NCBI RefSeq assembly: GCF_030295955.1 | Contig: NZ_AP027363.1 | Span: forward strand, 3,015,046 to 3,079,045 | From: Thalassotalea agarivorans | GTDB lineage: Bacteria > Pseudomonadota > Gammaproteobacteria > Enterobacterales > Alteromonadaceae | Length of the DNA: 64,000 nucleotides | Direction of reading: 5' to 3' | Shown: positions 1 through 8,086 of the stretch, one piece after another | How the letters are laid out: each line of letters opens with the position of its first letter | Numbering within the stretch: position 1 is the first letter of the stretch | Notes under the pieces: model-generated | The model's input: only the letters and a program-made list of their open reading frames with translations | Told to the model about the DNA's origin: nothing | The model's database searches: none | Translations under genes and position numbers: made by a program

Positions 1-2
1 CA

Positions 3-479
3 ATTGATAAACATATTACTAATAATACCAGTATAGATAGCACTAATCCCTCTAATACTAAACTTACGCATCTTGATAACTTACTAGAGGAAGATCATAA
101 CTCGGTAACACTAGATAGTACTACAATAGAATCGTTAAGCTTAAATGAAACTCGCATACTAATTACAAATTTAGAAAGCAAATTGTATAAACCTGAAAGC
201 CAAGAACTTCTAATTGCATTACAAGAAATAGCATATAAAGATCTCTCAGAAATGGAAGGTATGAATTTAGAATCTATCTCATGTTCAGACAATCTTTGTG
301 GAGTAATTTTTTCTGGAAATAAAATGAAAAGTGTTATTGATGCGCTTAATAATCTTTCTCAAAGTTCTGATATGTCGAGTAAAATAAAGGGAGGCACATT
401 ACGAGTTATTGAAGATAATGAGGAATTTTACGGAGTAATTATTGCTTCAATTGGGGCAAAACCAATAACTCTAAAATAG
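3..479 (+). CDS. Hypothetical protein, 3' end only
   Basis: The reading frame is open from the first bases of the window to a TAG at 477-479, so this is the C-terminal 158 residues of a longer gene whose start lies upstream. I do not recognise it. The visible part opens with a polar, Asn/Ser/Thr-rich stretch and ends in a mixed domain with two cysteines (SCSDNLC) and the ending IGAKPITLK. No signal peptide or membrane segment is visible in this part. It converges on dam with no spacer, its stop abutting the dam stop codon, and I see no terminator between them. It looks more AT-rich than the genes that follow, which may mean the upstream region is accessory DNA. Confidence 0.6.
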   Translation: MDKHITNNTSIDSTNPSNTKLTHLDNLLEEDHNSVTLDSTTIESLSLNETRILITNLESKLYKPESQELLIALQEIAYKDLSEMEGMNLESISCSDNLCGVIFSGNKMKSVIDALNNLSQSSDMSSKIKGGTLRVIEDNEEFYGVIIASIGAKPITLK

Positions 480-1295
480 TTATTTATAAAGTGCGAGTAG
501 CTCACCTACTTTTTTACGTGTTGTGGTTGCTCGGCTAATGGTGCGCGACACTTTTATTTTCTTAATGCTAGAGGCATTTTCATAAATTTTTCGCGTCCAA
601 ACGGTGTCATGATTAGAAATCAACACTCGTGCACCAATTGCTTGTGCAGCTTCGGCTACGTTAGCTAAGTCTGCTTGTTCATCTAAACCAAAGCCGTTGC
701 CCGCGTAACTAACAAAACTCGCTGTTTTGCTTAAAGGAACATATGGTGGATCGCAGTAAATTACATCGCCCTTACCCGCACGTTTAAAGGTATTTCGGTA
801 ACATTCAGAGGTAAATTCAACACGCTGTGCTTTCTCAGCAAAAAACTTTAATTCTTCCAACGGAAAGTAAGGTTTTTTGTACTTGCCAAAAGGCACATTG
901 TAACCGCCAGATTTGTTGTAACGACATAAGCCGTTGTAACCATGACGGTTTAGGTATAAAAACAAAAGGGAGCGGTAGTAGGTATCCGTGGTTTGATTAA
1001 ACTCAGCGCGAAGATGGTAATACTGCTCAGACTCATTGTTTTGCATAGAAAACAACATTTGAGCGTCGGCTATAAATGTCGCACTATCTCGTTGCAGTGT
1101 TTTGTAAAGGTTAACCAGGTCGCGATTGATATCATTTAATAAATAGCTATCGTAATCACTATTAAGAAAAATAGAACCAGCGCCGACAAACGGCTCTATT
1201 AGGCGCTCTCCTTTCGGCAGCATTTTGTTGATTGTGTCGCTTAGCGCATACTTGCCACCAGCCCACTTTAAAAACGCTCTATTTTTCTTCACCAT
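480..1295 (-). CDS. dam: DNA adenine methylase (GATC)
   Basis: This gene encodes the N6-adenine methyltransferase that marks GATC sites for mismatch-repair strand choice, replication timing and gene regulation. The 271-residue length fits Dam. The SAM-binding motif FLKWAGGKY lies at about residues 8-16, FVGAGS at 36-41, and the catalytic DPPY at 182-185, followed by the conserved AGNGF stretch. It lies 70 bp after aroB on the same strand. In enterobacteria damX separates aroB and dam, but no damX is present here. The mutL at 31.4-33.2 kb fits a Dam-directed mismatch repair system. Confidence 0.95.
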   Translation of the reverse strand: MVKKNRAFLKWAGGKYALSDTINKMLPKGERLIEPFVGAGSIFLNSDYDSYLLNDINRDLVNLYKTLQRDSATFIADAQMLFSMQNNESEQYYHLRAEFNQTTDTYYRSLLFLYLNRHGYNGLCRYNKSGGYNVPFGKYKKPYFPLEELKFFAEKAQRVEFTSECYRNTFKRAGKGDVIYCDPPYVPLSKTASFVSYAGNGFGLDEQADLANVAEAAQAIGARVLISNHDTVWTRKIYENASSIKKIKVSRTISRATTTRKKVGELLALYK

Positions 1296-1365
1296 TTAAC
1301 GGCTTTCTATACCACCTAAAACTGGACATGATTGTATCTTTATTTCTAGCAAGATGCAGTAAAAG

Positions 1366-2430
1366 CTAAAGAATTTTAGCAAGATGTTGTGCCGTCACAT
1401 CATCTCTAATTTCGCTTTTACCAATAGCCGTTGGCACAATGAAACGAAGCTTTCCTGCAATATTTTTTTTGTCTCTCGCCATGTGACGTAGATAATCATC
1501 CAGCGACATAGTATCTGGCCCGGAGACAGGTAAATCAAAATACTCGATAAGTGCCTTAATGCGAGCAACATCATTATCGCTCAACAAATCCATTTCATTA
1601 GCGAGTTGCGCAGCTTGTACCATGCCGGCAGCTACCGCTTCGCCATGCAACCATTGCCCGTATCCTTGTTCAGCTTCAATAGCATGACCAAAAGTGTGGC
1701 CTAAATTAAGCAATGCTCTTAAACCAGCTTCTGTCTCATCTGCTGCTACGATATCGGCTTTACATTGACAACATTTGAGAATCATCTCTGCCAAAATCGT
1801 ATCATCATGGGCTGCAATCAATGCTTTGTTGTCATCTATCCATTGAAAAAATGCTGCATCACCTAAAATACCGTATTTGATCACTTCAGCCATGCCAGCT
1901 GCAAATTCACGTGATGGCAATGTTTTCAATGTATTGATATCAACGATAACAGCCTTTGGCTGATAGAAGGCACCAATCATGTTTTTACCCAACGGGTGAT
2001 TTACCGCTGTTTTTCCACCAACAGACGAATCTACTTGTGAAAGTAACGTTGTTGGTATCTGAATAAAATTAACGCCTCGTTGATAGCACGCAGCAGCAAA
2101 GCCAGTAATATCACCTATAACACCGCCACCTAGTGCAATCAACGTGGTATCTCTACCGTGAACGTTTTGCAGTAGATGCGACATGATCACTTCGAAGTTC
2201 TCGAGCGTTTTCTGTGATTCGCCATCGGGTAAAATTACTTCATCAACATCAAAGTCGATAAGATTAGTTTTAATAGCATCTAGGTATAGAGGTGCTACCA
2301 CATCATTGGTAACGATACAGACACGTTTACCGGCTATAAAAGAAGAGAGCAGGCGTTGCTGCGAGAACAAGCCTGCTTCTATATGTATTGGATAACTGCG
2401 ATCATCCAGATCAACAATAAGTTGAGTCAT
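1366..2430 (-). CDS. aroB: 3-dehydroquinate synthase
   Basis: This enzyme converts DAHP to 3-dehydroquinate, the second step of the shikimate pathway, using NAD and a divalent metal. At 354 residues it is of normal length. The glycine-rich NAD-binding segment [11 protein letters not shown] starts at residue 101. The probable metal ligands are Glu182, His245 in HTFGH, and His262 in LHGEA. The start lies 3 bp after the aroK stop, so the two shikimate genes are almost certainly cotranscribed. Confidence 0.97.
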   Translation of the reverse strand: MTQLIVDLDDRSYPIHIEAGLFSQQRLLSSFIAGKRVCIVTNDVVAPLYLDAIKTNLIDFDVDEVILPDGESQKTLENFEVIMSHLLQNVHGRDTTLIALGGGVIGDITGFAAACYQRGVNFIQIPTTLLSQVDSSVGGKTAVNHPLGKNMIGAFYQPKAVIVDINTLKTLPSREFAAGMAEVIKYGILGDAAFFQWIDDNKALIAAHDDTILAEMILKCCQCKADIVAADETEAGLRALLNLGHTFGHAIEAEQGYGQWLHGEAVAAGMVQAAQLANEMDLLSDNDVARIKALIEYFDLPVSGPDTMSLDDYLRHMARDKKNIAGKLRFIVPTAIGKSEIRDDVTAQHLAKIL

Positions 2431-2433
2431 GAG

Positions 2434-2952
2434 TTAGAAATCTAATTTCTCTACAATACGATTTGCGACAACTTTTGCACTTTGTTCGTCCGTTTGAATA
2501 ACAACGTCAGACACTTCTTCATAAAGCGGGTTGCGCTCTACTGCCAAGCGTTCTAACACAGAACGAGGCTCTTCAGACGTTTGTAAAAGTGGACGACGAC
2601 GATCACGTTGCGTGCGTGCTACTTGTTTATCAATAGTTGTTTCTAAATAAACCACAATGCCTCGCGCTGAAAGGCGATTGCGAATATGATCACTAATTAC
2701 AGAACCACCACCAGTGGCGAGTACAATTCCTTGTTTCTCTGTTAAGTCATCGATAACTGTTTCTTCTCTTTTGCGAAAACCTTCTTCGCCTTCAAGATCA
2801 AAAACCCAAGAAATATCAGCACCAGTGCGGCGCTCTATTTCCTGATCCGAATCAAAAAATTCTAAGTGAAGCTTTTCTGCTAGTTCTCTACCAATTGTGC
2901 TTTTACCTGCACCCATTGGCCCTACAAGGAAGATATTACGTTTTTCTGCCAT
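2434..2952 (-). CDS. aroK: Shikimate kinase I
   Basis: This kinase phosphorylates shikimate with ATP. The 172-residue protein has a Walker A motif GPMGAGKST at residues 11-19, the DSDQEIE substrate/Mg region at about 35, and ATGGGSV at about 79-85. The neighbourhood pilQ-aroK-aroB is conserved in gammaproteobacteria and supports aroK rather than aroL. A strong hairpin lies between pilQ and this gene, so aroKB probably has its own promoter within about 2953-3056. Confidence 0.97.
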   Translation of the reverse strand: MAEKRNIFLVGPMGAGKSTIGRELAEKLHLEFFDSDQEIERRTGADISWVFDLEGEEGFRKREETVIDDLTEKQGIVLATGGGSVISDHIRNRLSARGIVVYLETTIDKQVARTQRDRRRPLLQTSEEPRSVLERLAVERNPLYEEVSDVVIQTDEQSAKVVANRIVEKLDF

Positions 2953-3056
2953 TTGACTAATTTAATACTCGTTAAATGAACACCAAAAATGGGTATAAAA
3001 TTACCCTCTCTAAAAATTTAAGCGCGTAATTATCGCAATTGTTGAGGTAGAAAAGC

Positions 3057-3088
3057 AAGTAAGTGGTGAAAATTTCCACCACTTACTT
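3057..3088 (-). terminator. Hairpin terminator after pilQ
   Basis: A perfect 12-bp inverted repeat (AAGTAAGTGGTG / CACCACTTACTT) with an 8-nt loop lies 8 bp beyond the pilQ stop. On the minus strand it is followed by a short GCTTTTC stretch. The stem is strong but the T run is short, so termination may be partial. It separates the pil operon from aroKB. Confidence 0.7.
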
Positions 3089-3095
3089 TTCAAGA

Positions 3096-5156
3096 TTAAA
3101 ATTCTTCGGTTACGATGCGCGGTGTAACGAAGATAAGTAGTTCTTTTTTCTCGTTAAAGTTGTTTGTATTACGGAACATCCAACCAACATATGGAATGTC
3201 GCCTAACACAGGAACTTTAGTTACTGTGTTAATGGTTTGTTGCTGATAGATACCACCCAACACAATTGTTTGGTCATTGTTGGCCAATACTTGTGTTGTT
3301 AAGCGTTGCGTATCAATCGCAGGCGCCTGTCCATTAGTTACTTCAGATACCGTATCTTGAGTTACCGCTAAGTCTAAAATAATGCGATCATCAGGTGTGA
3401 TGTGTGGCGTTACTGTTAAACTTAATACCGCTTTCTTAAACTGTGTTGCTGTAGCACCACTAGAAGCTGCTTCTTGATAAGGAATTTCAACACCCTGCTC
3501 AATATAGGCTTCTTTTTGGTTAGACGTAGTAATACGCGGACTCGCAATGATTTCACCTTTGTTTTCTTTTTCCATCGCACTAAGCTCTAGATTTAGAATG
3601 GTGCCGTCAGCTAATCGCGCAACCTGCAGTGCAATACTACCTGCTGGTGTTGCAGAAGGCAGGTTTACATTCATGCGGTCAGTAATCGCAGGTACACCGC
3701 CAGTAATTGGGCCAAGTGTATCAGCACCTGCCGTTGTACCAGATGTAGTAAATGAACCATTGTTCTCAGAAACACCCCAACGAATACCTAGCTCTTCATT
3801 GATATTATCTTTAACAGTAACCATACGTGCTTCAATAACCACCTGGCGAACTGGAATATCCAATACTTTGATCAGTTCTTGAACGTTTTCGATGGTGTCA
3901 GCAGTATCTTTGATTAGTAACGTGTTAGTACGTTCATCAACCGTAACACTACCACGCGGAGATAAAATAGAGTTTTCTTCATTCTTAACTAACGCCGCAA
4001 GTTCAGTGTCTTTCGCATAGTTAATCTGAATGTATTCAGAATATAGTGGTGCTAACTCTTCAACTGCTTGTTGTGCTTCCAACTCACGTGCTTCACGCGC
4101 AGCAATTTCATCACTTGGTGCAACCATTAGAATGTTGCCTTTCATACGCTTGTCTAAGCCTTTCACCTTCAAGATGATATCAAGCGCCTGATCCCAAGGG
4201 ACACCGTCTAAACGAAGCGTGATATTACCTGTTACAGTGTCACTAGTGACAAGGTTAAAGCCGTTGTAGTCAGCGATGATTTGGATAGCAGTTCTTACAG
4301 AAATATCTTGGAAGTTCAGTGAAATTGCCTTGCCGTCATAGGTTTTTTCTTGCAATACACCTTTACGTTCAGCTTTCTTAGACACAACAAGTGAAAATAC
4401 GTTGTCTACTTGTTCATGCGTGAAGTCGAATGTACCGTCTATATCAATAACTAAACGAGCATTGCGGCCTTCGCGGAAAGTTTCTATACCACTAACAATC
4501 GTACCAAAATCAGTTACGTCAAGCGTATACAGTAAGTCTTCAGAAATCTCAGTATTGTGAAACTCAACAAATAGCTTGCCTAACTTATCACTAACATCAA
4601 CTGCAACCATGCTATCTGCAAGTGTAACTAAAATTGCAGCTTCGTCATCTTGCGTACGACGAAAATCAATGTTGCTTACACTGTTAATAAATTTTGCGTT
4701 AGTACTAACAACCTTAGAAGCAGGCGAATTAACGCTGTCTTTGTTTAAAATCAAAGAAAAGCTAGCTTCGTCTTGCACAACATCAAACACAGATAATTTT
4801 TCTAAGTTAACAGTTGCAACAACCTTGCCACCGAGCTTTTTCACCGAAATATCATTAACGCCGGCATGATCTACTACTGTAGAAGCAAGCATTGGATCAA
4901 ATGCCTCAGCATTGAATGTGATTTCAATACTGGCAGGGTCCATTGATGTTTTTACACTAGGTTGTTCAGCAATAGCTTCTGAAAGCGTGAACACCAACTC
5001 TATTTCATTTGATTGCATGGTGTTGTACTTAACACCCGTTAAGTCGGTAGCGTGCGCTAACGACGAGACCAAACACATTAATCCGGCAAATACAGCCTTA
5101 ACATTCGTGCAAGCTTTAAATATTCTATAATTCTTCATTTTTCTTACTAGCAACAT
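3096..5156 (-). CDS. pilQ: Type IV pilus secretin PilQ
   Basis: PilQ forms the outer-membrane secretin ring through which the type IV pilus extends. The order along the protein is a signal peptide ending near SSLAHA, AMIN-like beta domains, an STN/short N domain (ISLNFQDISVRTAIQIIADY), an N0/N1 region, and a C-terminal secretin domain with VPVLGDIPYVGWMF and the end KELLIFVTPRIV. I chose the ATG at 5156 because AAAGGA lies just upstream. An ATG at 5177 would overlap pilP by 8 bp and add seven residues but has a poor ribosome site, and an ATG at 5138 is also possible. It is the last gene of pilMNOPQ. Confidence 0.93.
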   Translation of the reverse strand: MLLVRKMKNYRIFKACTNVKAVFAGLMCLVSSLAHATDLTGVKYNTMQSNEIELVFTLSEAIAEQPSVKTSMDPASIEITFNAEAFDPMLASTVVDHAGVNDISVKKLGGKVVATVNLEKLSVFDVVQDEASFSLILNKDSVNSPASKVVSTNAKFINSVSNIDFRRTQDDEAAILVTLADSMVAVDVSDKLGKLFVEFHNTEISEDLLYTLDVTDFGTIVSGIETFREGRNARLVIDIDGTFDFTHEQVDNVFSLVVSKKAERKGVLQEKTYDGKAISLNFQDISVRTAIQIIADYNGFNLVTSDTVTGNITLRLDGVPWDQALDIILKVKGLDKRMKGNILMVAPSDEIAAREARELEAQQAVEELAPLYSEYIQINYAKDTELAALVKNEENSILSPRGSVTVDERTNTLLIKDTADTIENVQELIKVLDIPVRQVVIEARMVTVKDNINEELGIRWGVSENNGSFTTSGTTAGADTLGPITGGVPAITDRMNVNLPSATPAGSIALQVARLADGTILNLELSAMEKENKGEIIASPRITTSNQKEAYIEQGVEIPYQEAASSGATATQFKKAVLSLTVTPHITPDDRIILDLAVTQDTVSEVTNGQAPAIDTQRLTTQVLANNDQTIVLGGIYQQQTINTVTKVPVLGDIPYVGWMFRNTNNFNEKKELLIFVTPRIVTEEF

Positions 5157-5169
5157 TGTTCCTTTGCCC

Positions 5170-5691
5170 CTATGCATCCGATTTTACCATGACTATTGTT
5201 GACTCACGTTCAACCCAACACCCGGCACCATCTGGAACTAATTCTACAATTTTGATGTTATCCTGATTTACTTCCGTAATTCGTCCATTGTACAGGCCTA
5301 CATAACTTCCCACTGCAACACGATGAATCGTTGCATCTGACGCTTCCATTAACGCCCAAGTGACATCCAATTCTCCAAGTGTCCCCCGCATAGCCAAATC
5401 ACTTAAAGCGAATTTTTCTAACGGTTGTTTACGACGTCTTGGGTCAGGACTTAAACAGCCTGACATTTGCTGGATTTTTTTCTGAATCGCTTCAGGCCTC
5501 GGAATGTCGAATGGGCTGCGCAATTCTCCCGCCTGATAATCAACGTGATTAAAAGGGGTTATTTGTGGCATGGGATCAACATACGCTTTCGTAGTCGACT
5601 GAACATCAGCCATGTATTGCTTCAAATCACTGGTATCACTAAAGCAACCAGCAAGCAAAACAGAAAGTGTAATAACGCTTAGCTTCTTCAT
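5170..5691 (-). CDS. pilP: Type IV pilus lipoprotein PilP
   Basis: PilP is the inner-membrane lipoprotein that links the PilMNO alignment complex to PilQ. The 173-residue protein begins with a lipoprotein signal ending in the lipobox LLAGC (Cys16). The family pattern PFDIPRPE and the C-terminal beta-domain segment VGSYVGLYNGRITEV are visible, along with the stretch DPRRRKQPLEKFALSDLAMRG at about residues 83-103. Its start codon shares a base with the pilO stop, which indicates translational coupling. Confidence 0.95.
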   Translation of the reverse strand: MKKLSVITLSVLLAGCFSDTSDLKQYMADVQSTTKAYVDPMPQITPFNHVDYQAGELRSPFDIPRPEAIQKKIQQMSGCLSPDPRRRKQPLEKFALSDLAMRGTLGELDVTWALMEASDATIHRVAVGSYVGLYNGRITEVNQDNIKIVELVPDGAGCWVERESTIVMVKSDA

Positions 5692-6302
5692 TATTTTGCA
5701 CCTCCCGCCGCGTTAGCACGCTCTTGATATCGGTAGGTCTTTGCCTGCAAATGAAAATCTAACATGCCATTTTCTAACTTCTTAATTTGGAAGTTATGTA
5801 AAGTAACGATACGAGGTAAGCCGGCCACTTTACTAACAAACTCACCAAAGTCATGATAATTGCCAACAACTTCTATATCGATTGGCAATTCCACGTAAAT
5901 TTCTCGTGCAATTTCTGGTTGCCAATTCAACTTTGTAAAACTCAAATTAGAGGTTGTACCGACAAACGTAATATCATCAAGTAAACCTGCAGTTTCATGT
6001 TTGTCAGGTAAGCTCTTAAGTTGCGACGCAAATAACTCTTCTGCTTCGACCATTTGCTGTCGGAACAACTCTATGTTTGCCGCAATACGATATTTGGTTT
6101 GATATTGCTCTTTTAACGTACCTTCCTCTTCGGTGATACGCTCAAGCGTATTTACTTGGTCTTTAATTACAAACCAATATCCACCCAGTAAAACTAATAC
6201 TGCGATAAAAATACCCGTTAGCAATTTTGCTGCTGGTGGCCAATTCGCAATATTTTCTAAATCTAAATCAGCATCTTTTAACTGTGAAAAATCAATCGCC
6301 AT
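5691..6302 (-). CDS. pilO: Type IV pilus assembly protein PilO
   Basis: PilO pairs with PilN in the inner-membrane alignment subcomplex of the type IV pilus. The 203-residue protein has a short cytoplasmic N-terminus (MAIDFSQLKDADLDLENI), one membrane segment at about residues 27-46, a coiled coil, and a periplasmic ferredoxin-like domain ending in LHLQAKTYRY. The single membrane helix plus coiled coil is the PilO pattern. Its ends overlap pilN and pilP by one base each. Confidence 0.95.
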   Translation of the reverse strand: MAIDFSQLKDADLDLENIANWPPAAKLLTGIFIAVLVLLGGYWFVIKDQVNTLERITEEEGTLKEQYQTKYRIAANIELFRQQMVEAEELFASQLKSLPDKHETAGLLDDITFVGTTSNLSFTKLNWQPEIAREIYVELPIDIEVVGNYHDFGEFVSKVAGLPRIVTLHNFQIKKLENGMLDFHLQAKTYRYQERANAAGGAK

Positions 6303-6892
6303 TATCGACCTCCTTGCGAAACTGAATTAACAGCATCATTCAAGTTTCCAACTAAGCCTCGAATACGAACACGCATTCTAAATTCACTTAGTAAACGACT
6401 ATTGTTTTCATCGCTTGTAATGGTTTCCATGCTTGGATCAGCAAACAATTCACTGCGGTCAATCTCACGGATCATATTTGCCAAGTGATTGTTTGATTCT
6501 GACTTACCAATGATTTGTAGTGTATTTTCTTCTTTTTCGATGCTTATTAAGTAAACACCTGTAGGAACAATCTTAGCGATTTCGTTTAATACTTGAGTAC
6601 CTACATTACGACTGCGTTGTAATTGTTCAACAACACGGATACGTTTTTCAAGCTCAGCTTTTTTAGCATTTAGCTCTTTAATTTCGGCTATTCGAGAATC
6701 CAAAATCGTAATTTCGTTGGTCAGAAATTGATTGCGCTTTTCTTGGTTACTAATACTAGCTGAGTAAAACTGGCTGACAGCTAAGATAATAGCGATACCA
6801 GACAAGGCTACTAAAGCAAGTAAACTAAAGAATTCGCGTTGCTTCGCTTTTTGCGCTTCTTCGCGCCAAGGAAGTAAGTTTATATATGCCAT
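6302..6892 (-). CDS. pilN: Type IV pilus assembly protein PilN
   Basis: PilN binds PilM through its extreme N-terminus and PilO through its periplasmic part. The conserved PilM-binding peptide INLLPWR is at residues 4-10. It is followed by one membrane helix (about 23-43), a coiled coil, and a periplasmic domain (VPTGVYLISIEKEENTLQI). The 196 residues are normal for the family. The gene overlaps the end of pilM by 13 bp. Confidence 0.95.
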   Translation of the reverse strand: MAYINLLPWREEAQKAKQREFFSLLALVALSGIAIILAVSQFYSASISNQEKRNQFLTNEITILDSRIAEIKELNAKKAELEKRIRVVEQLQRSRNVGTQVLNEIAKIVPTGVYLISIEKEENTLQIIGKSESNNHLANMIREIDRSELFADPSMETITSDENNSRLLSEFRMRVRIRGLVGNLNDAVNSVSQGGR

Positions 6893-7959
6893 GGCGAAAA
6901 ACTCCTTAACGCTAGTCCTGCCGCTACCATAAACTTAGCGCCATGCTTATCAACTAATTCCTGTTTAACACCGTTACCAATTTTCATATTTTTGAACGGT
7001 GTAGCGATTACAGTATGTATTCCAAGTTCTTCAGTAAGTAACTCTTCAACACCTTCAACGGCTGAAGTACCGCCCGATATAATCAAGTAATCAATTTTAC
7101 TTTTACCGCTTGAGGTTAAAAACATTTGAATTGCGCGACGTACTTGCTGCACTAAAATCGTGTGGAAAGGCGCTAAAACTTCAAAGGTATAGTTAGGCGG
7201 TAAGTCACCAGAGACCTTAGCAGCCTCTGCTTCCTCAAAACTCTTGTTGTAATATGAAACAATTGAGCGGGTATATTGCTCACCACCAAACATTTGATCT
7301 CGGCTGTATATATGTTGACCATTCTCGGCTACCGAAAATAGTGTCATATTGGCACCAACATCCACAATTGCCACAGTTTTTTCCACGGCATCTTCTGGTA
7401 ATGTATTTACGATTAGGTCATATGAACGGCTAATAGCATAAGACTCCACGTCAATAACTTTAGCTTCATAGCCACCAGCTTCAAGGCTGGAAACACGAGC
7501 ACCAACAGATTCTGTCCGAGCGGCACTCAGTAATACATTAACTTTACTTGGGTCAGACTCATTAACATCTAACTTTTCAAAGTCGAGACTAACTTCATCA
7601 AGCGGATATGGGATCAAGCTGTCCGCTTCAATCTCAATCTGACTTGCTAACTCTTCATCAGTTAATGAAGCGTCCATATAAATAACTTTGGTAATGACGG
7701 TTTGGCCAGATACGGCCGCAGCAGCTTGTGCTATCGAAGACGAAAGCTTCTTTTTCAATTTGGCAATCACATTGCCAACAGCTTCTATATCCTGAATCTC
7801 ACGGTCTATAACTGCACCTCGCGGCATCGGCTCAATAGCTAATGCTTCGAGGATATAACCATCGTTTCCTTGATTTAGAACAACGGCTTTAATGGCATGC
7901 GAACCTATATCGATCCCAACCATCATCGACGTTTTCTTTTTCCATAGCGTGCTTAGCAT
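6880..7959 (-). CDS. pilM: Type IV pilus actin-like ATPase PilM
   Basis: PilM is a cytoplasmic FtsA/actin-like protein that anchors the PilNOPQ complex. The 359 residues show the phosphate-1 motif GIDIGSHAIK at about 15-24, the phosphate-2 segment VAIVDVGANMTLFS, and the adenosine motif LIISGGTSAVEG. It opens the pilMNOPQ operon and is divergent from the gene for penicillin-binding protein 1A, an arrangement common in gammaproteobacteria. Confidence 0.96.
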   Translation of the reverse strand: MLSTLWKKKTSMMVGIDIGSHAIKAVVLNQGNDGYILEALAIEPMPRGAVIDREIQDIEAVGNVIAKLKKKLSSSIAQAAAAVSGQTVITKVIYMDASLTDEELASQIEIEADSLIPYPLDEVSLDFEKLDVNESDPSKVNVLLSAARTESVGARVSSLEAGGYEAKVIDVESYAISRSYDLIVNTLPEDAVEKTVAIVDVGANMTLFSVAENGQHIYSRDQMFGGEQYTRSIVSYYNKSFEEAEAAKVSGDLPPNYTFEVLAPFHTILVQQVRRAIQMFLTSSGKSKIDYLIISGGTSAVEGVEELLTEELGIHTVIATPFKNMKIGNGVKQELVDKHGAKFMVAAGLALRSFSPWHI

Positions 7960-8086
7960 AACATCCTACTAAATTTTTATTGTTATAATAAAAAGCGAAA
8001 AATAATGTAAGAAATGTATTTATTACATCTTTTAACTCTATATACTAGAACTATCGTACATATTTTACAACCAAGAGTTTTTTTGC
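7960..8086. promoter_or_regulatory. Divergent promoter region pilM / mrcA
   Basis: These 127 very AT-rich bases separate two divergent genes and must hold the promoters for the pil operon and for penicillin-binding protein 1A. TATACT at 8041-8046 could be a -10 element for the rightward gene, but I see no convincing -35 match. No operator-like palindrome stands out. Confidence 0.45.
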
